A stretch of DNA of 6,274 bases from assembly GCA_029555925.1 (NCBI GenBank), contig JAKPQU010000140.1, positions 1 to 6,274 of the forward strand, written 5' to 3'. A program made the position numbers and the translations under genes. The notes below the pieces were generated by a model. The model saw only the letters and a list, made by a program, of their open reading frames with translations, was not told the origin of the DNA and made no database searches. Below are positions 1 to 6,127 of this stretch, piece by piece. This stretch comes from Bacillota bacterium. GTDB lineage: Bacteria > Eremiobacterota > SpSt-956 > JAKJGF01. Position 1 is the stretch's first letter; each line of letters starts with the position of its first letter.

Positions 1-1755
1 TTTTTACTTATCTGGTTCTGGTTTATAAAAACCTCTGCAGCAAATGCTGCTAAAAAAGCCTTTATAACTACGAAAATAGGAGATCTCGGTATATCCATTG
101 CCCTTATGATAATACTGTGGGCTTCAGCAAGGTACGGAGATTGTATGACTCTTAATTTCTTCACCCATGATAGGACAAAAGGATTTTTTGATATGCTGTC
201 ACTTATACCCGGGTGGGTGTTAACTATTATAGCTCTCTGTTTATTCCTGGGAGCAATGGGAAAATCGGCACAGTTTCCTCTCCATGTATGGCTTCCCGAT
301 GCAATGGAAGGCCCTACATCTGTGAGTGCTTTAATACATGCGGCTACTATGGTGGCGGCAGGTGTATATCTTGTAGGAAGAGCCTATCCCATATTTGCAA
401 CAGCAGTTATTCCTCTCATAGTAGTCGCCTTTATAGGTGCATTTACTGCCGTATTTGCCGCTACAATAGCAGTTACGGCAAATGATATAAAAAGGGTTCT
501 TGCCTATTCCACACTGAGTCAGTTAGGTTATATGATGTTAGGCCTGGGAGTGGGAGGATATACGGCAGGATTATTCCACCTTATAACACATGCCTTCTTT
601 AAAGCCCTCCTTTTCCTTGGAAGCGGCAGTGTAATACATGGAATGAACGGCGAACAGGATATATGGAAAATGGGAGGCCTTCATAAACATATGAAATGGA
701 CATGCTATACCTTCCTTGTTGGCACTCTCTGTCTTATAGGCTTTCCTGTAATCACAAGCGGTTTTTACAGTAAAGACGAAATCCTTGCTTCGGCATTCAC
801 ATTCGGAGAAAGATGCACTCATAATATGCCTTCATATATACCGTCATATATAGGTTATCTGGGTTATATTCCTTTACTTATGGGTCTTGCAGGCGTATTT
901 CTGACAGCCTTTTATATGACCCGTTGTTTCAGCCTTACATTCCTTGGAAACAAAGTTCGTTCCGATATTCACCCTCATGAATCATCACCTGTTATGTATG
1001 TCCCTCTCGTTATACTTGCAATATGTTCCATTCTCCTTGGAGCAGTCGGTATTCCGGGTATGAGCCTCTTTCACAGTTTTATTCATTTTACCGGAGTGGA
1101 AGGTATGAACACGGGAGGAATTTATGAATTCGGAGCAGCAGAAGGACCTAACTGGATTATAATGATTATTTCGGTATTGCTGGGATTTACCGGTATAGGT
1201 TTCGGATATGCCTTCTACGGAGTAAAGGTAGTTAAACCTGAAGAAACATTTATGAAACCTGTTTTAGAACCGGTTCACAGACTGGTCAATACAATAAGTG
1301 AACAACTTGTTAATATTGCAACCAGAGTACCTGCAAAAATTATGCTTATTCTGACCCTTCTGTATAAACTCATCCATATGGTAGTTAAAAATAAATACTT
1401 TTTTGATGAAATATACAGATATTGCATCATATGTGTAATACTTATGATTGCACAGTTCTGTTATGTTATAGATAAATTTATAGTAGATAAGTTTGTAGAT
1501 CTATGGGCATATATTATGCTGTTTATAAGCCGTATAAAGAGATGGGTAGACGACCATATCGTAGACGGAATTGCAGTAAACGGCTGGGGATATATAAGTA
1601 TCCGTGGAGGTAAATATCTCACATGTATTCAGACAGGTAATATACAGCAATATATCATGGCCATATGTCTCGGTATAATATTTCTTGTTATTATAGGTTC
1701 TGTAATTGGTTCATTCGGTTCGATGCCATGGTTATCAATAAAATGGTATCAATAA
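1..1755 (+). CDS. nuoL: NADH-quinone oxidoreductase subunit L (complex I distal pump subunit), 5' partial
   Basis: Membrane subunit at the far end of the complex I arm; it translocates protons and carries the long lateral helix that couples the pump subunits. The frame is open from base 1, so the ATG at 106 is an internal Met and not the start. Aligned from memory with E. coli NuoL, about 150 N-terminal residues lie left of the window, including the key Glu144. Key residues are visible in window numbering: Lys88 in GKSAQFPLHVWLPDAM (E. coli Lys229), His113 in ALIHAATM (His254), His193/His197/Lys201 in HLITHAFFKALLF (His334/His338/Lys342) and Lys258 in YSKDEILA (Lys399). The 584 residues seen imply about 730 in all, against about 613 in E. 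coli. The excess is in the C-terminal part, which ends with a VVDG-like segment (DDHIVDGIAVNG), an IQTGNIQQY motif and a last membrane helix. nuoM follows after 73 nt. Confidence 0.97.
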   Translation, partial: FLLIWFWFIKTSAANAAKKAFITTKIGDLGISIALMIILWASARYGDCMTLNFFTHDRTKGFFDMLSLIPGWVLTIIALCLFLGAMGKSAQFPLHVWLPDAMEGPTSVSALIHAATMVAAGVYLVGRAYPIFATAVIPLIVVAFIGAFTAVFAATIAVTANDIKRVLAYSTLSQLGYMMLGLGVGGYTAGLFHLITHAFFKALLFLGSGSVIHGMNGEQDIWKMGGLHKHMKWTCYTFLVGTLCLIGFPVITSGFYSKDEILASAFTFGERCTHNMPSYIPSYIGYLGYIPLLMGLAGVFLTAFYMTRCFSLTFLGNKVRSDIHPHESSPVMYVPLVILAICSILLGAVGIPGMSLFHSFIHFTGVEGMNTGGIYEFGAAEGPNWIIMIISVLLGFTGIGFGYAFYGVKVVKPEETFMKPVLEPVHRLVNTISEQLVNIATRVPAKIMLILTLLYKLIHMVVKNKYFFDEIYRYCIICVILMIAQFCYVIDKFIVDKFVDLWAYIMLFISRIKRWVDDHIVDGIAVNGWGYISIRGGKYLTCIQTGNIQQYIMAICLGIIFLVIIGSVIGSFGSMPWLSIKWYQ

Positions 1756-1828
1756 AAAGGCTTTTATAGAATTTTACGTAAAATTTATGACAGAGTCGAA
1801 ATTTATAAAATAAAAAGGAGTTGAGGAA

Positions 1829-3421
1829 ATGTTAAGTGCTATTACATTCCTGCCATTACTGGGAGCACTCATAATATTATTCCTGAATAAAAATGATAAA
1901 GAGTATATAAAAATCACCTCCCTTATCTCAAGCGGTATAAGTCTTGTACTATCACTGATTATCTATGTTCAGGCTAAAACAGATTTTTTTCACCTTGCCA
2001 GTGGAAAAACCTTTGAATTATTTCAATGGGAAGGGCCTTTTTCATGGATCAGATTCGGCTCTCTCGATCAAAACGGTTTTTCCATAAATTATTTTGTAGG
2101 AGTAGACGGAATAAGTTTACCGATTGTAGTTCTGACTACATTACTCACATTTCTTTCAATTCTCTATTCAGGTAAATATATAACTCACAGAATAAAGGAA
2201 TATTTTTTCCTCTTTTTACTTTTAGAAACAGGTATGCTGGGAGTGTTTATTTCTCTGGATTTCTTTCTCTTTTATGTATTCTGGGAGGTCTGTCTGGTAC
2301 CTATGTATTTCTTGATAGGTATATGGGGAGGCCCGAAGAAAGAATATGCGGCAATAAAATTCTTTTTATATACACTGGTAGGCAGTATGGGTATGCTGGT
2401 AGCCATATTGATACTCTTTTTCAATACCAGTCCCCATACATTAAACATGCTGGAAATTACGGCCCAGAATCCCCTTGCAGGGAAGTTTGCCCTGGGAGCT
2501 CTTACATTCTGGCTTATGTTCATAGGTTTTGCCATAAAAGTACCTATGTTCCCTTTCCATACATGGTTGCCGCTGGCTCATGTAGAAGCTCCTACTGCAG
2601 GAAGTGTAATACTTGCAGGCATCCTTCTTAAGATGGGAACTTACGGTTTTTTAAGAATAGTACTTCCTATGATGCCGGAAGCATCTGCCGTATTTGCCTT
2701 CCCCCTGGTGATACTGGCCTTTATAAGTATTGTTTACGGTTCATACTGTGCTCTTGCCCAGACTGATTTAAAAAAGCTTGTAGCCTATTCAAGCGTAAAC
2801 CATATGGGCTATGTTATGCTCGGTATAGCCGCATCCTATGCGGCTACACCCGGGGGAACTGATGCGATGCAAAAAATAATCGATTTCAAAGCAACTGCTC
2901 TTAACGGTGCCGTTATGCAGATGGTAAGCCACGGACTTATAACAGGAGCACTATTCTTCCTGGTAGGGGTAATTTATGAAAGAGCCCATACAAGGGATCT
3001 GAATAGTTTTGGAGGACTCGGTGTCAATCTTCCTGTATATGCAGGTTTCTTCATGTTGTTTGCCATGGCTTCCCTGGGACTTCCGGGATTATGCGGTTTT
3101 GTCGGGGAATTCCTTGTTTTCCTGGGCGCCTATGGTGTCGGCCCCTATGCTACAGGTCTTATTATTCCACTGCAGATTATAGTGGCTCTGTCTCTTCTCG
3201 GAGTGGTACTGACTGCAGGTTATATGCTGTGGTCTGTACAGCGTATATTTATGGGGCCTCTGAATGAGAAATGGAAACACCTGAACGATATGAGTGTAGT
3301 AGAGCTGGGGAGTCTTACACCACTTATGGTTCTCACGGTATTACTGGGTATTTATCCTGCCCTTGTTATCGATATGATAAATAACAGTGTATTATATATT
3401 CTCAAGACTTTGAATCTGTAA
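1829..3421 (+). CDS. nuoM: NADH-quinone oxidoreductase subunit M (complex I pump subunit)
   Basis: Antiporter-like membrane subunit of complex I, expected to have 14 transmembrane helices, lying between NuoL and NuoN in the membrane arm. It is full length at 530 residues (E. coli about 509). The proton-path residues are all present: Glu153 in FWEVCLVPMYFLIGIWGG (E. coli Glu144), Lys237 in AIKVPMFPFHTWLP (Lys234), Lys268 in GILLKMGTYGFLR (Lys265), His325 in SSVNHMGY, His368 in MVSHGLITGALFF and Glu427 in GFVGEFLVFLGAY (Glu407). YERAHTRDL, a family hallmark, is also there. A loop of about 17 extra residues relative to E. coli lies near 338-357. The ATG start is supported by AAGGAG at 1815-1820, 8 nt upstream. 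It sits between nuoL and nuoN (22-nt gap) and is surely in the same operon. Confidence 0.98.
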   Translation: MLSAITFLPLLGALIILFLNKNDKEYIKITSLISSGISLVLSLIIYVQAKTDFFHLASGKTFELFQWEGPFSWIRFGSLDQNGFSINYFVGVDGISLPIVVLTTLLTFLSILYSGKYITHRIKEYFFLFLLLETGMLGVFISLDFFLFYVFWEVCLVPMYFLIGIWGGPKKEYAAIKFFLYTLVGSMGMLVAILILFFNTSPHTLNMLEITAQNPLAGKFALGALTFWLMFIGFAIKVPMFPFHTWLPLAHVEAPTAGSVILAGILLKMGTYGFLRIVLPMMPEASAVFAFPLVILAFISIVYGSYCALAQTDLKKLVAYSSVNHMGYVMLGIAASYAATPGGTDAMQKIIDFKATALNGAVMQMVSHGLITGALFFLVGVIYERAHTRDLNSFGGLGVNLPVYAGFFMLFAMASLGLPGLCGFVGEFLVFLGAYGVGPYATGLIIPLQIIVALSLLGVVLTAGYMLWSVQRIFMGPLNEKWKHLNDMSVVELGSLTPLMVLTVLLGIYPALVIDMINNSVLYILKTLNL

Positions 3422-3429
3422 GAGTTATT

Positions 3430-3436
3430 AAGGAGG
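3430..3436 (+). promoter_or_regulatory. Ribosome binding site that fixes the TTG start of nuoN
   Basis: AAGGAGG lies 7 nt before TTG at 3444, an ideal Shine-Dalgarno match and spacing. An in-frame TAA at 3429-3431 rules out any start further upstream, and the first internal Met is near residue 111, so TTG is the only workable start. Confidence 0.88.
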
Positions 3437-3443
3437 AATATAC

Positions 3444-4919
3444 TTGTTTATAACTGTACAAAATCTGGTGCCTGAAATAATTCTGTGTGTCGGAGCTCTC
3501 CTGATACTGTGTATAGATGCCTTTTTTCCTGAAATAAAAAAATATTATCTCGGACTTGCAGCCTGGGTATTCACATTTCTGAGCTTTTTAAGTCTTTATT
3601 TTTTAAGAAATACTGTTATTTTTCAGGGAAGTTATTCGACAGACGGATTCGCTCTGTTCTGCAAGGCACTCATATTTATTGCAGGTTCTGTAATACTCCT
3701 GTTTTCCATAGCCTATGTATACAGGAACATTCATTATAAAACAGAATTTTTTGCTCTCATACTGTTTTCATTGATGGGTATGAGTGTCCTTGTGTCATCT
3801 GCTGATCTGATACTCATCATACTGGCCTTTGAGTTTGTAAGTATTCCAAGTTATATACTGGTCGGTTATCACAGAGATGATATTAAATCAAAAGAAGCAA
3901 GTCTAAAATATTTCCTCTTCGGAACCGTATCTGCTGCTATTTTAATTATGGGTGCTTCTTTTCTTTACGGTCTTACGGGAGAAACAAATATATATCATAT
4001 AGCACAGGCTCTGTCCGGTACAAAAGAATTACTTATACCGGGATATAAATGGCTTGCTCTCCTTTCACTTGTTTTAGTAGGAGCAGGGTTTGGATTTAAG
4101 ATAGGCATGTTTCCATTCCAGATGTGGATTCCCGATGTATATGAAGGAGCCCCCACACCTGTGACCGCTTTCCTTGCAGTCGGTTCTAAAACTGCAGGTA
4201 TAGCTATTTTGTTGAGATTCTTTTTTGTAGTATTTAAAAATAATATTCCCATAAACTGGTGTGCCATACTTCTTATATTATCAATAATTACAATGTTTAC
4301 AGGTAATCTTATGGCTATAAGTCAGAAAAATATCAAAAGGATGCTCGGTTATTCAAGCATTGCCCATGTAGGGTATATACTTGCAGGAATTGTTGGCATC
4401 TATCATTACAGCCAGACAGGAGAAATGTTCAGCGTCTCCCCTGTTCTTGTATACCTTACGGCATATGTATATATGAATCTTGGAGCCTTTGCGGTAGTAA
4501 TACTTGCAGAAGATATGACAGGAGATAATATAGAAGGATATGCCGGCATGGGAACCAGATATCCTCTTCTTGCCTTTATGCTTACAGTGTTTCTGCTGTC
4601 ACTCGCAGGACTGCCGCCTCTTGCAGGTTTTATAGGGAAATTTTTCATCTTCGGTGAAATAGTAAATGCATCTTACTATCTTCTTGTAATACTGGCCGTA
4701 TTAAACAGTGTTATAAGTGTTTACTATTATTTTAGAATCGTCCATTTCATGTATTTTGTCGCCCCTCCGGAAGATGATAAAAAACCTGTCTATTCGTACA
4801 GTATTCTCACACTGGCAGCCATGTATATATGTTTTGCAGGAACAATCTTTATGGGAATAAAACCCAACTGGATTGTAGAGCTTGCCAGCAGAGCTTTAAT
4901 CATTATAGATTTACGATAA
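3444..4919 (+). CDS. nuoN: NADH-quinone oxidoreductase subunit N (complex I pump subunit)
   Basis: Third antiporter-like membrane subunit of complex I, the one nearest the NuoA/J/K/H end of the arm. It is full length at 491 residues (E. coli about 485) and hydrophobic throughout, consistent with 14 helices. Expected functional residues are present: Glu130 in AFEFVSIPSYILVGY (E. coli Glu133), Lys155 in EASLKYFLFG (Lys158), Lys219 in GFGFKIGMFPFQMWIPDVYEG (Lys217), Lys249 in AVGSKTAG (Lys247) and Lys399 in LAGFIGKFFIF (Lys395). The QKNIKRMLGYSSIAHVGY stretch is diagnostic of the family. The start is TTG with a near-perfect ribosome binding site at 3430-3436, unlike the ATG starts of the other genes here. 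It follows nuoM by 22 nt, and 61 nt with a GC-rich dyad separate it from nuoB. Confidence 0.98.
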   Translation: MFITVQNLVPEIILCVGALLILCIDAFFPEIKKYYLGLAAWVFTFLSFLSLYFLRNTVIFQGSYSTDGFALFCKALIFIAGSVILLFSIAYVYRNIHYKTEFFALILFSLMGMSVLVSSADLILIILAFEFVSIPSYILVGYHRDDIKSKEASLKYFLFGTVSAAILIMGASFLYGLTGETNIYHIAQALSGTKELLIPGYKWLALLSLVLVGAGFGFKIGMFPFQMWIPDVYEGAPTPVTAFLAVGSKTAGIAILLRFFFVVFKNNIPINWCAILLILSIITMFTGNLMAISQKNIKRMLGYSSIAHVGYILAGIVGIYHYSQTGEMFSVSPVLVYLTAYVYMNLGAFAVVILAEDMTGDNIEGYAGMGTRYPLLAFMLTVFLLSLAGLPPLAGFIGKFFIFGEIVNASYYLLVILAVLNSVISVYYYFRIVHFMYFVAPPEDDKKPVYSYSILTLAAMYICFAGTIFMGIKPNWIVELASRALIIIDLR

Positions 4920-4936
4920 TAATAAGGGTCTTTCCT

Positions 4937-4959
4937 CGCGTCACGTGTGACGCGTCACG
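4937..4959. repeat. GC-rich intergenic dyad with overlapping direct repeats between nuoN and nuoB
   Basis: Two exact copies of CGCGTCACG (4937-4945 and 4951-4959) are separated by TGTGA, a 14-bp period. The same bases form an inverted repeat, CGCGTCAC (4937-4944) against GTGACGCG (4947-4954), and a perfect 12-bp palindrome GTGACGCGTCAC (4947-4958). About two thirds of the bases from 4936 to 4962 are G or C, in otherwise AT-rich DNA. There is no T-run after it, so it does not look like an intrinsic terminator. It ends about 8 nt before the nuoB ribosome binding site. It could be a protein-binding operator, an RNA processing or stability hairpin, or a short interspersed repeat; sequence alone does not decide. 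Confidence 0.6.
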
Positions 4960-4980
4960 ACGATAAAAGGAGTAAATGTT

Positions 4981-5493
4981 ATGAGTTATTTAAAGGAGAT
5001 ATTTACAGTAGTAGCAGATTTACCGGGAGGACAAATACTGCAGGGTGCAACAGATGTTGTATTTAACTGGTCCAGGAGATCATCTCTATGGCCTATGACA
5101 TTCGGTCTTGCCTGCTGTGCCATAGAAATGATGGCCGCTGCAGCATCCCGCTATGATATAGACCGTTTCGGAGCAGGACTCTACAGACCATCACCGAGAC
5201 AGTCCGATTTAATGATTGTGGCAGGAACTGTTACAAAAAAAATGGCGCCTCTAGTTAAAAGACTTTACGAACAGATGCCTGAACCGAAATATGTAATTTC
5301 CATGGGAAACTGTGCCAATACGGGAGGTATATATAAATATGATTCCTACTCTGTGCTTCTGGGAGTAGATAAAATCGTACCGGTAGATGTTTATATTCCG
5401 GGATGTCCCCCCAGGCCGGAATCTCTTTTATATGGTCTCATAAAACTTCAGGAAAAAATAGATACTGAAAAATTTGAGAAAGTATTTTATTGA
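4981..5493 (+). CDS. nuoB: NADH-quinone oxidoreductase subunit B (complex I, iron-sulfur cluster N2)
   Basis: Peripheral-arm subunit at the membrane junction that binds N2, the last 4Fe-4S cluster before quinone. The 170-residue protein has all four N2 ligands: tandem Cys45-Cys46 in [13 protein letters not shown], Cys111 in [10 protein letters not shown] and Cys142 in [19 protein letters not shown] and [15 protein letters not shown] are further family hallmarks. The [17 protein letters not shown] segment places it in true NuoB and not in the small subunit of a NiFe hydrogenase. The length fits the short bacterial form; E. coli has about 220 residues. ATG is supported by AAGGAG at 4967-4972, 8 nt upstream; an out-of-frame ATG at 4976 is ignored. 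Its place after nuoN is unusual, since nuoB normally follows nuoA near the front of the cluster. nuoI begins 45 nt downstream. Confidence 0.98.
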   Translation: MSYLKEIFTVVADLPGGQILQGATDVVFNWSRRSSLWPMTFGLACCAIEMMAAAASRYDIDRFGAGLYRPSPRQSDLMIVAGTVTKKMAPLVKRLYEQMPEPKYVISMGNCANTGGIYKYDSYSVLLGVDKIVPVDVYIPGCPPRPESLLYGLIKLQEKIDTEKFEKVFY

Positions 5494-5538
5494 TTTTATA
5501 AAAGATATTTTGTTGATTTTAGTGCAAGGAGAACCATT

Positions 5539-6066
5539 ATGCTTGATGAATTACGCAAAGCCTATAAACAGGCAGAAAAGGAATTTAACGAACTGTTTGG
5601 CGGTGCATGGAGCTGTATAATAGGCCTTAAAACATCGGGGAAACATCTGTTCAAACCCACTGTGACTCTCCATTATCCGGATCAGCACTGGGTCATGTAT
5701 AAAGATACAAGAAACTGGCTCAAATTGATGAAAAACGAAGAAACAGGTGAGGAACTGTGTACAGCATGCGGAAGTTGTGTGAAGGTCTGTCCATGTTCCT
5801 GCATAAACATTGCTCCCGGAAAAAAAGCCGAACACAGAAAAGGGCTTATACCTGACATATTTGAGATTGATTTTTCTCTATGCTGCTTCTGCGGGCTCTG
5901 TGTGGAAGCATGTCCTTTTCATGCAATAAAATTCTGTGCTGCCTATGAAATGGCACAGTACAACAGAAAAGATTTAGTCTGGAATAAAGAGCAATTGCTT
6001 GCTATAAAGGATGATTTCAAACAGACAGAACCGAAACAGATGGTTGACAGATATGTAATTCCTTAA
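5539..6066 (+). CDS. nuoI: NADH-quinone oxidoreductase subunit I (complex I, two 4Fe-4S clusters)
   Basis: Ferredoxin-like peripheral subunit that relays electrons through clusters N6a and N6b to N2 in NuoB. The protein has 175 residues (E. coli about 180). Two C-x2-C-x2-C-x3-CP motifs are intact: Cys74/77/80/84 and Cys115/118/121/125. The second is embedded in DFSLCCFCGLCVEACPFHAI, and it is followed by AAYEMAQYNRKDLVWNKEQLL, which matches NuoI (E. coli has [20 protein letters not shown]). An N-terminal amphipathic stretch and KPTVTLHYP also fit. Oddities: the usual PRxRG loop before the first cluster reads MYKDTRNWLKL, and Cys86, Cys88 and Cys116 are additional cysteines, of which E. coli shares only the one matching Cys88. 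The start has AAGGAG at 5526-5531, 7 nt upstream. It is the last gene seen, next to its partner nuoB. A generic ferredoxin is unlikely given the C-terminal match. Confidence 0.95.
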   Translation: MLDELRKAYKQAEKEFNELFGGAWSCIIGLKTSGKHLFKPTVTLHYPDQHWVMYKDTRNWLKLMKNEETGEELCTACGSCVKVCPCSCINIAPGKKAEHRKGLIPDIFEIDFSLCCFCGLCVEACPFHAIKFCAAYEMAQYNRKDLVWNKEQLLAIKDDFKQTEPKQMVDRYVIP

Positions 6067-6067
6067 G

Positions 6068-6127
6068 AGTGAAAAGTGAAAAGTGAAAGGAATGCCCTGG
6101 CATGCCGCTTACTTTTCACTTTTCACT
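6068..6127. repeat. Long hairpin of GTGAAAA heptamer repeats just after nuoI
   Basis: The left arm at 6068-6084 reads AGTGAAAAGTGAAAAGT, and the right arm at 6111-6127 is its exact reverse complement (17 bp). Each arm is a tandem of the heptamer GTGAAAA or its complement TTTTCAC; a third, less perfect unit extends each arm inward. The 26-base loop holds a small inner hairpin (ATGC 6092-6095 with GCAT 6100-6103). It starts 2 nt after the nuoI stop, so in mRNA it would form a stem at the 3' end of the operon. No T-run follows, so a classical intrinsic terminator is not supported. It may protect the 3' end, act as a terminator without a U-tract, or be a copy of a dispersed repeat. Confidence 0.75.

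Noticed and set aside
106..108. ATG at 106 as the start of nuoL
   Set aside because: The frame is open to base 1 and encodes conserved NuoL sequence upstream (AAKKAFITTKIGDLG), so this Met is internal and the true start is left of the window.
1770..1785. 16-bp palindrome AATTTTACGTAAAATT between nuoL and nuoM as an operator or terminator
   Set aside because: It is almost all A and T, forms only a weak 6-bp stem with a 4-base loop, and has no T-run or other supporting signal.
1804..1809. TATAAA as a -10 box of an internal promoter for nuoM
   Set aside because: No -35-like sequence lies at the right distance, and such strings are frequent in this AT-rich gap.
2272..2535. Antisense open frame inside nuoM (and similar ones inside nuoL, nuoM, nuoN and nuoI)
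   Set aside because: These lie fully within well-conserved genes, have no recognisable protein features, and are expected by chance in the shadow frames.
6068..6127. CRISPR array or tRNA
   Set aside because: The heptamers are directly adjacent without spacers, and no cloverleaf or conserved tRNA bases can be drawn.
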